Assembly (NCBI GenBank): GCA_023421735.1
Contig: JAEZSP010000009.1
Coordinates: 22,606-86,605 of the forward strand
Direction: 5' to 3'
Length of the DNA stretch: 64,000 bases
From: Bacillota bacterium
Lineage (GTDB): Bacteria; Bacillota_A; Clostridia; Christensenellales; Aristaeellaceae
This document shows positions 35,996-44,725 of this stretch, in pieces (the first letter of the stretch is position 1; the number at the start of each line of letters is the position of its first letter). A model generated the notes under the pieces. That model was not told the origin of the DNA. It did not search any database and saw nothing but the letters and a program-made list of their open reading frames with translations. The translations under genes were made by a program, and so were the position numbers.

Positions 35996-37939
35996 TCACT
36001 CCAACATCCGTTTATAATCCTGCGGGCAGTGCGCATAGTCGGCAACCTCGCGCCAACTTACTTGATAGCCGCTCCCCTTGGCGCAAAAAACCGAGTCCGC
36101 CGTCGCGGCGCGTTCCGGATCATACTGCGCGGCGGCAATGAGCGCCTCCTCGTCCGTCGCCCGCTCATAATGATCGAGGCGATACGAAAGATTGCCGCGC
36201 CCGTGCGCCAACGCAGTCAATTCCGCGCCATAGCCAATGATCTCCCGGAACGCCACATCCCCCGCAATGGTCACGACGTCCCGCACGTACACCGGCGGGC
36301 GGCAGCGGGCGCGCATCCGCAAAAGGTCGCCCGTGATCTTCCCATACAGGTCGGCAGGCGCGCGCAGCGAAAAGGTACACCAAGGTTCCAAGATCGCGCT
36401 TTCGGCATTCATGAGCGCGCAGCGGATTGCGCGGTAGGTCGCCTCACGAAAGTCGCCGCCCTCCGTGTGCTTGAGATGGGCACGACCGATCAGCAACTGC
36501 ACCACGACGTCCGTGAGCGGTGCTCCAATCAACACGCCCCTGTGGCGCCGCTCGAACACGTGCGTCTCGACGAGTCTCTGCCATTGAATGCCCAGCTCGT
36601 CCACATGGCACAGCGATTCAAACCGAATGCCGCTCCCGCGCGGGCCGGGAACGAGCCGCAGATGCACCTCCGCATAGTGCCTGAGCGGTTCAAAGTGACC
36701 GATGCCGATTGTGGGCGCGAGAATTGTCTCGAGGTAGCTGATCCTCCGCTGGCCAAACGCGATCTCCATGTTATATCGTTCGTGCATAAGGGAGGCAAGC
36801 ACCTCGAGTTGTACTTCGCCCATCACGCTGATGCCGATGCCGGAAGCGTCGCGTTCCACCGAGAGCGTCGGTTCTTCATCCTCGATTTCTTGCAGGGCAT
36901 GCAGCACGTCGTCAATCCGGTATTCGGACGGGAAGTTCACGGACGCGCGCAGCATGGGATCGGCGGCGAATTCCGATGCCGCGAAGGACTGATCGCCGAT
37001 CACCTCGCCCGGTTTTGCATCCAAAATGCCGACCGCCGCGCACAAGTCGCCCGCAGACGCCTCCCGCACGGGTTTGAAACGCGCGCCCTGATAACGTCGG
37101 AGCTCTGTGAGCTTTTTGCCGTCCACTTCATCCCGCACGCGCACGCTTCCCGCAAGCACCTTAAAAAAGCATACGCGGGTCCCCTGCGAATCGTGCCTCA
37201 CCTTAAAAATGCGCGCGGAAAACGGCGCGCCGATTCGGTCGCCGTAACGCGTGTCGGTCAGTTGAAAAAGCGCCGCGAGGAAGGCGTCGATTCCCTCACC
37301 AGAGAGAGCCGCACCGTATTGTACCGGAAAAAGTTTGCGGTTTTCAACGAGGCGCTTGAGCGCCTGCGTCCAGCGCGCCGGATCAATATGACCTTCAAAA
37401 TATCGCTCCAGAAGCGTCTCGTCCCGCTCGGCAACCGCTTCGATCAGCGCCGGGGACATGGCATCCGGAAAGCCCGTCAGTTCCACCGCATCGCTCGAGA
37501 GCCGCGTACGGATCTCGGCAAGCGCCGCCTCCCTGTTTGCGCCTGCGCGATCGATCTTGTTGACAAACAGGAAAGTAGGCACACCTCTCTTTTCAAGCAA
37601 ATGCCACACGGTTTCGGTGTGGCTCTGGACGCCCTCGACGCAGCTGACAATCACGACCGCATAGTCCATTGCGGCGATCGCGCGCTCCATCTCGGGCGAA
37701 AAATCAACGTGACCGGGCGTATCAAGCCAGAAATATGTGTCCACGCCATGCTCAAACACGGCCTGATCAGAGAAAACGGTGATGCCCCGCGCGCGCTCAA
37801 TGGGGTGCGCGTCGAGAAACGCATCCTTGTGATCCACGCGCCCGAGCGCACGAATCACGCCCGCGCGGTAAAGCACCTGCTCGGAAAAGGTCGTCTTGCC
37901 CGCATCAACATGCGCGAGGATCCCAATGGTTTTTTTCAT
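35996..37939 (-). CDS. Tet(M)-like translational GTPase (ribosomal protection protein homologue)
   Basis: 647-residue EF-G/Tet(M)-family GTPase. G1 is AHVDAGKTT, G3 DTPGHVDF, G4 NKID; the N-terminal sequence GILAHVDAGKTTFSEQVLYRAG and the presence of a C-terminal tail (ADYAHCPQDYKRMLE) fit the tetracycline ribosomal protection group more than EF-G. It is divergent from Tet(M)/Tet(W), lacks linked mobile genes and shares the base composition of its neighbours, so it looks like a resident gene. Whether it protects against tetracycline is open. Cotranscribed with pssA and mntP. Confidence 0.82.
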   Translation of the reverse strand: MKKTIGILAHVDAGKTTFSEQVLYRAGVIRALGRVDHKDAFLDAHPIERARGITVFSDQAVFEHGVDTYFWLDTPGHVDFSPEMERAIAAMDYAVVIVSCVEGVQSHTETVWHLLEKRGVPTFLFVNKIDRAGANREAALAEIRTRLSSDAVELTGFPDAMSPALIEAVAERDETLLERYFEGHIDPARWTQALKRLVENRKLFPVQYGAALSGEGIDAFLAALFQLTDTRYGDRIGAPFSARIFKVRHDSQGTRVCFFKVLAGSVRVRDEVDGKKLTELRRYQGARFKPVREASAGDLCAAVGILDAKPGEVIGDQSFAASEFAADPMLRASVNFPSEYRIDDVLHALQEIEDEEPTLSVERDASGIGISVMGEVQLEVLASLMHERYNMEIAFGQRRISYLETILAPTIGIGHFEPLRHYAEVHLRLVPGPRGSGIRFESLCHVDELGIQWQRLVETHVFERRHRGVLIGAPLTDVVVQLLIGRAHLKHTEGGDFREATYRAIRCALMNAESAILEPWCTFSLRAPADLYGKITGDLLRMRARCRPPVYVRDVVTIAGDVAFREIIGYGAELTALAHGRGNLSYRLDHYERATDEEALIAAAQYDPERAATADSVFCAKGSGYQVSWREVADYAHCPQDYKRMLE

Positions 37940-37975
37940 GCAAAACGATCAGGCCGACTCCGCGTCGGCATTCGG

Positions 37976-38608
37976 TCAAAGAGCACCGAGCCGTCCACCA
38001 TATGCGATCATGATGGCAAAAATCAGGGCGCCTACAAAACCGCAGGCGATCATGCCCGCCGTATGCAGCTTTGGAATGCGAAACGGCGAAATAAACAATA
38101 AGGCAATCAGCGCGAGCGGCACGGCATAAAATCCACCGAACGCAGCGGGCGCAAGCGCATCCACAGCCGCAAAAGTGGGCACAAAAAGCGCGGATGATGT
38201 AACGGGGAGTCCGTCGTATGTCTTTCTGCGCCCGGGATCGCGTCTGACACGATTGATCTCCTGCACATTAAAATAGCCCAGTCGAATGACCGCCGCAAGG
38301 ACGTAAAAGACCGCAACGCAGATGGCATACCAACCTCCGCCATCTGCTGCGATGCAGATCATCGCCGGAAGAACGCCAAAACAGACCAGATCGCACAGAG
38401 AGTCAATCTGAATGCCAAACGATTTTTCGTCCTCCGTCCGCGTGCAACAGCGCGCGATGGGGCCGTCGACCATGTCACACAGTCCGCAGATCATCAGGCA
38501 CAAAAGCGCCTGCTGCATCGCCTGGGCCATCGCAAAAGCCATTCCGATGACGCCGCTCGCCAACCCCAAATAGGTCGCAATGACGGACTTGTTATAGTAA
38601 CCTATCAC
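37976..38608 (-). CDS. pssA: CDP-diacylglycerol--serine O-phosphatidyltransferase
   Basis: Membrane enzyme making phosphatidylserine from CDP-diacylglycerol (product of cdsA at 5239-6090) and serine. The CDP-alcohol motif is complete: Asp45, DGPIAR (48-53), Gly65, Asp69 and Asp73; the gap between AR and G is longer than the classic 8 residues, as in other clostridial PssA. 210 residues, about six helices. GTG start preceded by AAGGGG. No psd gene is in the window. Confidence 0.87.
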   Translation of the reverse strand: MIGYYNKSVIATYLGLASGVIGMAFAMAQAMQQALLCLMICGLCDMVDGPIARCCTRTEDEKSFGIQIDSLCDLVCFGVLPAMICIAADGGGWYAICVAVFYVLAAVIRLGYFNVQEINRVRRDPGRRKTYDGLPVTSSALFVPTFAAVDALAPAAFGGFYAVPLALIALLFISPFRIPKLHTAGMIACGFVGALIFAIMIAYGGRLGAL

Positions 38609-38649
38609 TTACAGTATCCCCTTTGCACCCGTGTCACGACAATATTTCT

Positions 38650-38678
38650 ATGATATACGCATCCGCTCAATCTGTCAA
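38650..38678 (-). promoter_or_regulatory. Promoter of the pssA operon
   Basis: Minus strand TTGACA (38678-38673), 17-base spacer, TATCAT (38655-38650), 42 bases before pssA. Confidence 0.8.
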
Positions 38679-38932
38679 GCTTGCGTTTCCGACATGGCAG
38701 GGCCATCGCTTCCCAAATTTCCGGGAGGTTTGGAGGGGCGCAGTCCTCCATATTCAATCATTCATGCCGGATTCGCCGATACAAATGGATTCGTCCCAAG
38801 GGCACGCTTGCGCGCCCGATTCAGTTCCGCCATCTGGAATTTCCCGCGGGAAATACAGAAATCCGGTTCCTCGTTCTTTCGCAATCGCTTACAGTGAAGT
38901 CGCAAGCGATTGCCCTGTCCGGCATAGGGAAA
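38679..38932. other. Intergenic region between pssA promoter and oppA terminator
   Basis: About 250 bases without a supported gene; short open frames here have no ribosome binding site or recognisable product. It contains a perfect 10-bp inverted repeat GCAATCGCTT (38881-38890) and AAGCGATTGC (38904-38913) with a 13-base spacer, role unknown. Confidence 0.5.
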
Positions 38933-38955
38933 CCCCGCGCCATTTGGGCGCGGGG
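38933..38955 (-). terminator. Terminator after oppA
   Basis: 9-bp GC stem CCCCGCGCC (38933-38941) and GGCGCGGGG (38947-38955), followed on the minus strand by TTTCCC. The T run is short, so efficiency is uncertain. Confidence 0.5.
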
Positions 38956-38972
38956 CTTTCGTTCAGACCGGA

Positions 38973-40571
38973 TTACTCGAAGTATGCGTACTCGAAGTAG
39001 ATATGGCCGATCTTGTTCTTGATGACACCCTTGAGATTCGACTTCACGAGATAGTCGTCCGTCATGGTGTACATCGGCATGCCGGGCATCTGCTCGCACA
39101 GGTACGCCTCGGCGGCGATGAGCGCCTGCTCACGCGCGGCGGGATCGAGTATCATGCTTGCCTCGGCGATCATGTTGTCATAAACGCTGTCGTCCCAGCC
39201 ATTCTCGGAGCAGTTGGAGCCGGTAACCCAGATCTTGAGGTTCGCGGACGGATCCAGGTAGTCGCAAGTATAACCATTGCGGCCAACCGAGAAGTTACCG
39301 TTTGCGAGCTCGTCCCAATAGGTCGAGGACTCATAGGTGGTGATGGTGTATTCAACGCCCAGGTTGGTCTTCCACATCTCGCCCAGAATCTGCGCCATCA
39401 GTTTCTGCGTGTCGCTGTTCTGGCAGACGATGTTGACGACCGGGAAGCCCGCGCCGTTCTCATAGCCTGCCTCGGCCATGAGGGACTTCGCCTTGTCCAC
39501 GTCTTCTGAGAACATGGCGCCGGCGACGGAGCGATAGGAACCATCGGTGGTCAGGGAAGGCTGGGAATCCGGCACGAAGCCGAACGCCGGGTTCTCGCTG
39601 GTGTAGCCCAGCGCAGTCAGAACCGCCTTGCGGTCGATCGAATAGGAGAACGCCTCACGCACGCGCGGGTCGGAGAACTCGGGCAGGCGGCAGTTGAAGT
39701 CCCAGTACTGAATGCCGATGCGCTCGGAGGAAACGTACTGGTCGGTCGTGCCGTACTCATTCTTTGCATTGATGTCGATGTCGTCCGCGACGTTGATATC
39801 GTCGTTGTCATAGGCAACGAGAACCGCGGTCGGATCGGCGATGATGTAATAGATCACCTGGTCAATCTTGACGTTTGCTGCATCGTAGTAATTGGGGTTC
39901 TTGGTCATGACCAGCTTATCGAGCGAAGAATACTCGGTGAGCATGAAAGCGCCGTTGGAAACGTAGGTATCAACGGACTTCGTCCACGCGTCGCCTTCCG
40001 CCTCAACCACGTCTTTTTTGACCGGGAAGAAGATGGTCGTCGCGGTCAGGGTCACAAACCAGGGGGCATAATAGGACGTTTCAACAACCAGCGTCAGATC
40101 GTCCGTGGCCTTCACGCCCACGTCGTCGGCCGTCATGGTGCCTTCGTTATATTCTTTGCCGTTTTTCAGCACCCACAGATCGGACGCGGAGCTCGAGCCG
40201 ATCTCGGGGTTCAGAACGCGCTTCCAGGAATACTCAAAGTCCTGTGCGGTCAGCGGGGTGCCGTCGGACCACATGAGGCCTTCACGGAGCTTGAAGGTAT
40301 AGGTCATGCCGTCTTCCGAAACGTCATAGCTCTCTGCGCAGCCGGGGATGTATGTCTCACCGTCCGGGCCGAGCTTATAAAGGCCCGCGAACAGGTTCTG
40401 AAGCACCACCGAGGAGCGGGAATAGCTGTTAAGGGTGGGATCCATCTGCTGGGGGTCGTCGCTGATCTCATATTTGACGATGTTCTCGCCCTCCGCGACA
40501 GCGCCAAACTGCATGATGCCGGTCGTGAGAAGGAGCGCGAAGGTCAAAAGAAGCGCGAACGTCCTTTTCAT
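38973..40571 (-). CDS. oppA: peptide ABC transporter substrate-binding protein
   Basis: Family 5 solute-binding protein for oligopeptides. 532 residues with an N-terminal signal peptide (MKRTFALLLTFALLLTTG) and VKYEISDDPQQMDPTLNSYSR as the SBP_bac_5 start, then YTFKLREGLMWSDGTPLTAQDFEYSWKR. There is no lipobox cysteine, unusual for a Gram-positive binding protein, so it may be anchored by the uncleaved helix or be released. Divergent from oppBCDF, its likely partner. Confidence 0.92.
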   Translation of the reverse strand: MKRTFALLLTFALLLTTGIMQFGAVAEGENIVKYEISDDPQQMDPTLNSYSRSSVVLQNLFAGLYKLGPDGETYIPGCAESYDVSEDGMTYTFKLREGLMWSDGTPLTAQDFEYSWKRVLNPEIGSSSASDLWVLKNGKEYNEGTMTADDVGVKATDDLTLVVETSYYAPWFVTLTATTIFFPVKKDVVEAEGDAWTKSVDTYVSNGAFMLTEYSSLDKLVMTKNPNYYDAANVKIDQVIYYIIADPTAVLVAYDNDDINVADDIDINAKNEYGTTDQYVSSERIGIQYWDFNCRLPEFSDPRVREAFSYSIDRKAVLTALGYTSENPAFGFVPDSQPSLTTDGSYRSVAGAMFSEDVDKAKSLMAEAGYENGAGFPVVNIVCQNSDTQKLMAQILGEMWKTNLGVEYTITTYESSTYWDELANGNFSVGRNGYTCDYLDPSANLKIWVTGSNCSENGWDDSVYDNMIAEASMILDPAAREQALIAAEAYLCEQMPGMPMYTMTDDYLVKSNLKGVIKNKIGHIYFEYAYFE

Positions 40572-40606
40572 AGTTATACCTCCTGTGTGTTTTTATCCTG
40601 CCTAAA

Positions 40607-40635
40607 ATCTTAGCAGACGTTGCATTTTGTGTCAA
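40607..40635 (-). promoter_or_regulatory. Promoter of oppA
   Basis: Minus strand TTGACA (40635-40630), 17-base spacer, TAAGAT (40612-40607) with a preceding TGC. Confidence 0.7.
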
Positions 40636-40649
40636 GTTCCATTGCAAAT

Positions 40650-40677
40650 GAGCGACATGTTTTAACATGAATCGCTC
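40650..40677. promoter_or_regulatory. Imperfect palindrome between the divergent opp promoters, candidate operator
   Basis: Dyad with arms GAGCGA (40650-40655) plus CATGTT (40656-40661) and AACATG (40664-40669) plus TCGCTC (40672-40677), separated by TT and one AA bulge. It lies upstream of both -35 elements, a position suited to a shared regulator. No regulator gene is adjacent. Confidence 0.5.
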
Positions 40678-40725
40678 TGAAATGAATTTTTCACAAAGTA
40701 TAACATGTAAAAATGGCAGGATACC

Positions 40726-40755
40726 TTTACAGCCTTCCCCCCTTTGCGGTACAAT
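40726..40755 (+). promoter_or_regulatory. Promoter of oppBCDF
   Basis: TTTACA (40726-40731), 18-base spacer, TACAAT (40750-40755). Confidence 0.7.
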
Positions 40756-40803
40756 AATCTACATAATCATACAAGCCGGCCGCACGGCCAACCGGGAGGT
40801 TCC

Positions 40804-41733
40804 ATGGTAAAATACATCATCAAGCGCCTGTTCGCGGGGGTTTTAACGATCGTGGTGCTCATCACGATCGCATTTTTCCTCATGCACGCGATGCCGGGCA
40901 ACCCCTTCAGTCAGGAGGAGCAAAAAAAACTGACGGCGGAGCAGCTTGAAAAGCTCAAGGTCAAGTATGGCCTGGACAAGCCCGCTTGGGAACAATACAT
41001 AACCTATTGGAAGGGTCTGCTTCGATTCGACTTCGGCAATTCCTACAAAAAACCGGATACCGAGGTCAACGAAATCGTTTTTGCCCACTTCCCCACTTCC
41101 GCCAAGGTCGGCGGCATTGCCGTGGTCGTGGCGCTCGCGCTGGGCATCCCGCTCGGGATTGCGGCGGCCCTCAACCGCGGGCGGTTCATGGACTGGTTTT
41201 GCATGGTATTTGCGACGGTGGGCATTTCCGCGCCCGTGTTCGTCATCTCGGTGCTTCTCATGTACCTATTGTGCGGCGTATTCCCGCTCTTGCCAAACTT
41301 CGGGCTCAATAGTTGGAAGAGCTATCTTCTGCCCGTCGCATGCCTCGCGTTTAATCCCATCGCCTATATCGCGCGCCAGACGCGCTCCTCCATGCTCGAA
41401 GCCATGGAGCAGGATTACGTGCGCACCGCGCGCGCGAAGGGCGTTTCCGAATTCTTCGTGGTCGCAAAACACGCGCTCAAAAACGCGATCATGCCGGTTG
41501 TGACCTATGTGGGCCCCTTGGTTGCGGGGCTTCTGACCGGTTCGTTCGTCGTGGAGCGACTCTTTTCCATCTCGGGCATCGGCCGCTATTTCGTGCAGTC
41601 CATCTCCGACCGCGACTACACCATGATCATGGGCATCACCATCTTTTTCGGCGTATTCGTGGTGGTCTGCAACCTCGTGGTAGACATCTTGCTCGCGGTC
41701 ATCGATCCGCGCGTCAAGCTGTCGAGCATGTAA
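40804..41733 (+). CDS. oppB: oligopeptide ABC transporter permease OppB
   Basis: 309-residue six-helix permease of the peptide/nickel family. N-terminal MVKYIIKRLFAGVLTI, the long extracytoplasmic loop after helix 1, and the EAA coupling loop EQDYVRTARAKGVSEFFV are typical. ATG lies after CCGGGAGG. First gene of a run of eight genes on the plus strand with short gaps, up to the HypD dehydratase. Confidence 0.94.
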   Translation: MVKYIIKRLFAGVLTIVVLITIAFFLMHAMPGNPFSQEEQKKLTAEQLEKLKVKYGLDKPAWEQYITYWKGLLRFDFGNSYKKPDTEVNEIVFAHFPTSAKVGGIAVVVALALGIPLGIAAALNRGRFMDWFCMVFATVGISAPVFVISVLLMYLLCGVFPLLPNFGLNSWKSYLLPVACLAFNPIAYIARQTRSSMLEAMEQDYVRTARAKGVSEFFVVAKHALKNAIMPVVTYVGPLVAGLLTGSFVVERLFSISGIGRYFVQSISDRDYTMIMGITIFFGVFVVVCNLVVDILLAVIDPRVKLSSM

Positions 41734-41743
41734 GGAGGACAAC

Positions 41744-42733
41744 ATGGCAAGAAGAAAACTGACCTTTTCGCCGATCCCGGAATCGGCGCTCTCTGCGCAA
41801 ATTGCGCCGGAGGCATATTTGGACCTTGACGACGCGATGTTTTCCACCGACAATCGCGACCATGTCGGTGCGGAGGCGGTCGTCCGCCCCAGCACCACCT
41901 ACTGGCACGACGTGTGGCAGCGCTTCCGCCGCGACCCGCTGGCGGTGTTCGGTTTGTTTGTCATCCTGGCGATGGGCATCGCATGCATCATCGTTCCCAT
42001 GCTCTCCAGTTACTCCTATTCCGGCATGGATCTGACGAACATGAACGCCGCGCCGAGCCTCAAGCACCTGTGCGGCACGGATCAGATGGGGCGCGACCTG
42101 TTCATCCGCATCATGTACGGCGCGCGCATTTCGCTCACCATCGGCATCGTCGCCGCGTCGATCAACTTTGTGATCGGCGTCCTCTACGGCGGCATCTCGG
42201 GCTATGTCGGCGGAAAAACCGACATGGTGATGATGCGCATCGTCGACATTCTCATCTCGCTCCCGAGTATGCTCTACATCGTTTTGATCATGCTGGTTCT
42301 GGGCTCAAGCGTGGGCTCGGTCGTCATCGCATTGTGTTTCACAAGCTGGATCGGCACCGCGCGCGTGGTGCGCAGCGAAGTCATGCACCTTAAACACTCG
42401 GAATACGTGCTCGCCGCGCGGCTTTCGGGCGGAAGGCTGTGGAACCTCCTCACCACCCACCTCATCCCCAACGCCATGGGGCCGATCATCGTCTCGACGG
42501 CGTTTTTGATCCCCTCGGCAATCTTCTCAGAAGCATTCCTTTCCTTCCTCGGGATCGGCATCCAGGCGCCGATGGCGAGTTGGGGCACGCTCGCAAATGA
42601 CGCGCGTTCCACGCTTCTGACATACCCCTTCCAGATGATCTTTCCCGTGCTCGCGATCTGCATCACCATGTTCTCATTCAACTTCATCGGCGACGGGCTG
42701 CGCGACGCGCTCGACCCGCGGCTCAAGAAATGA
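41744..42733 (+). CDS. oppC: oligopeptide ABC transporter permease OppC
   Basis: 329 residues. A cytoplasmic N-terminal segment of about 60 residues precedes the OppC_N region and six helices; coupling loop EYVLAARLSGGRLWNLL and SEAFLSFLGIGIQ are family motifs. Preceded by AAGGAGG 10 bases after oppB. Pairs with OppB. Confidence 0.94.
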   Translation: MARRKLTFSPIPESALSAQIAPEAYLDLDDAMFSTDNRDHVGAEAVVRPSTTYWHDVWQRFRRDPLAVFGLFVILAMGIACIIVPMLSSYSYSGMDLTNMNAAPSLKHLCGTDQMGRDLFIRIMYGARISLTIGIVAASINFVIGVLYGGISGYVGGKTDMVMMRIVDILISLPSMLYIVLIMLVLGSSVGSVVIALCFTSWIGTARVVRSEVMHLKHSEYVLAARLSGGRLWNLLTTHLIPNAMGPIIVSTAFLIPSAIFSEAFLSFLGIGIQAPMASWGTLANDARSTLLTYPFQMIFPVLAICITMFSFNFIGDGLRDALDPRLKK

Positions 42734-42756
42734 TTTCAAATAAGGCCGGAGGCAAC

Positions 42757-43752
42757 ATGAACAGACTCCTCGAAGTAAAAAAACTGACCACCAATTTCCA
42801 CATCGGCGTAGGTTGCGTGCAGGCCGTGCGCGACGTCTCGTTCCATTTGGACGAAGGCGAATCGCTGGGCATCGTGGGCGAATCGGGCTCCGGCAAGAGC
42901 GTGACCATGCTCTCCGTAATGGGTCTTCTGCCCGAGTACGCCGAAATCACCGCCGACGCGATCACATTTGACGGCAAAAACATGCTGACCCTCGAGGCAA
43001 GCCAGTTCCGCAAAATCCGCGGCGGAGACATCGGCATGATCTTTCAGGATCCCATGACGAGCCTCAACCCGCTCTATTCCGTGGAAAATCAGCTCACGGA
43101 GCCGCTGCGCATCCACAGGGGCATGTCCAAGGCCGCGGCACGCCAAAAGGCGCTCGAGCTTCTCAGGCGCGTCGATATTCCGAACCCCGAGGAGCGCCTC
43201 AAGCAGTACCCGCACGAATTTTCGGGCGGCATGCGGCAGCGGGTCATGATCGCCATGGCGGTCGCCTGCCAGCCAAAGCTCGTCATCGCCGACGAACCGA
43301 CGACCGCACTGGACGTGACGATTCAGGCGCAGGTGCTGGAACTGCTCAACGCACTCAAGGACGATACGAATACATCCATCGTCATGATCACGCACGATTT
43401 GGGCGTGATCGCAAGCATGTGCAAGCGCATTTTGGTCATGTACGGCGGAATCGTATGCGAACAGGGTACGGCGCGCGAGGTCTTCTACGAGCCGAAGCAC
43501 CCCTATACATGGGGCCTTCTGCGCTCCATCCCCAAGATCAACCAGCAAAAGGGCGAAAAGCTCATCCCCATCATCGGAACACCGCCCGACATGCTGAAGC
43601 CGCCCAAGGGCTGTCCGTTTGCGCCGCGCTGCCGCTATGCCATGCCCGTGTGCCGCAGCTATCTGGCGCCCGAAACAGTGCTCTCCGAGACACATACGGT
43701 CTCCTGTCATCTCATGCACCCCAAAGCGCCAAAGATCGAAAGGGAGGTCTGA
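42757..43752 (+). CDS. oppD: oligopeptide ABC transporter ATP-binding protein OppD
   Basis: 331-residue ATPase: Walker A GESGSGKS, signature FSGGMRQRVMIAM, Walker B VIADEPTTALDV and the C-terminal oligopeptide domain with CPFAPRCRYAMPVC, a cysteine motif that in this family can bind a cluster. Start at ATG 42757, 4 bases after GGAGGC-AA; an ATG 27 bases earlier lacks a site. Confidence 0.94.
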   Translation: MNRLLEVKKLTTNFHIGVGCVQAVRDVSFHLDEGESLGIVGESGSGKSVTMLSVMGLLPEYAEITADAITFDGKNMLTLEASQFRKIRGGDIGMIFQDPMTSLNPLYSVENQLTEPLRIHRGMSKAAARQKALELLRRVDIPNPEERLKQYPHEFSGGMRQRVMIAMAVACQPKLVIADEPTTALDVTIQAQVLELLNALKDDTNTSIVMITHDLGVIASMCKRILVMYGGIVCEQGTAREVFYEPKHPYTWGLLRSIPKINQQKGEKLIPIIGTPPDMLKPPKGCPFAPRCRYAMPVCRSYLAPETVLSETHTVSCHLMHPKAPKIEREV

Positions 43753-43756
43753 AAAA

Positions 43757-44725
43757 ATGGCAAACGAACCTCTCATTCAGGTCAAAAATCTCAAAATGTA
43801 CTTCCCCGTGGGCAACAGCCTGTTCGGCAAACGCCGCATCCTGAAGGCCGTTGACGACGTGAGCTTCGATCTCTATCCGGGAGAGACGTTCGGTCTGGTC
43901 GGCGAATCCGGTTGCGGAAAGACGACCGTCGGCCGCACCGTGGTTCGGCTTTATGAACCCACGGGCGGGCACATTTTCTTCGGCGGCGCGGACATCGCAA
44001 AGCTTTCCGAAAAGGATGTCTTACCCTACAGAAACCGCATGCAGATGATCTTTCAGGATCCCTATGCCTCGCTCAATCCCCGCATGACCGTCTCCTCAAT
44101 CATCGCGGAACCCATGCGGTATCAGGGCGCATCGTCCGGAGAAATCGACAAACGCGTGCGCGAGCTGGTGGAGCGCGTGGGACTCAAGGAAGATCACCTG
44201 AACCGCTATCCGCACGAATTTTCAGGCGGACAGCGCCAGCGCATCGGCATCGCCCGCGCCCTCGCAAGCAAGCCGGACTTTATCGTGTGCGACGAGCCGA
44301 TTTCGGCGCTTGACGTCTCGATTCAGGCCCAGATCATCAACATGCTCGAGGAATTGCAGGAACAGCTGAACGTCACCTACCTCTTTGTTTCGCACGATTT
44401 GTCGATGGTCCGGCACATCTCCCACCGCGTTGCGGTGATGTATCTTGGGCACATCGTCGAGATGGCGCCGGTTCACGAGCTGTATTCCAACATGCTTCAT
44501 CCCTACACAAAGGCGCTGATGTCGGCGGTGCCCATCGCGGATCCCGACGCGGCCGCAAAGGCGCAGCGCATCGTCTTGCAGGGCGACGTGCCCGCGCCCA
44601 TCAATCCGCCGAGCGGCTGCGCATTCCGCACGCGCTGCCCGTACTCCATCGGCCGCTGCGCCAAGGAAACGCCGCAGCTGCGCCCCATGGGAAACGGACA
44701 TCTGGTTGCCTGCCATGTCGTCTGA
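43757..44725 (+). CDS. oppF: oligopeptide ABC transporter ATP-binding protein OppF
   Basis: 322-residue ATPase: Walker A GESGCGKTT, signature FSGGQRQRIGIARAL, Walker B IVCDEPISALDV and C-terminal CAFRTRCPYSIGRC. Start at MANEPL after AGGGAGG; it follows oppD by 4 bases. Its 3' end overlaps the racemase gene. Confidence 0.94.
   Translation: MANEPLIQVKNLKMYFPVGNSLFGKRRILKAVDDVSFDLYPGETFGLVGESGCGKTTVGRTVVRLYEPTGGHIFFGGADIAKLSEKDVLPYRNRMQMIFQDPYASLNPRMTVSSIIAEPMRYQGASSGEIDKRVRELVERVGLKEDHLNRYPHEFSGGQRQRIGIARALASKPDFIVCDEPISALDVSIQAQIINMLEELQEQLNVTYLFVSHDLSMVRHISHRVAVMYLGHIVEMAPVHELYSNMLHPYTKALMSAVPIADPDAAAKAQRIVLQGDVPAPINPPSGCAFRTRCPYSIGRCAKETPQLRPMGNGHLVACHVV

Noticed and set aside
35996..37939. 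Recently acquired tetracycline resistance island
   Set aside because: No transposase or integrase beside it, composition like neighbours, and operon with housekeeping genes.
36029..38101. 690-codon open frame on the plus strand
   Set aside because: Antisense to the Tet(M)-like GTPase, which has clear G motifs; the product of the plus frame looks like no family.
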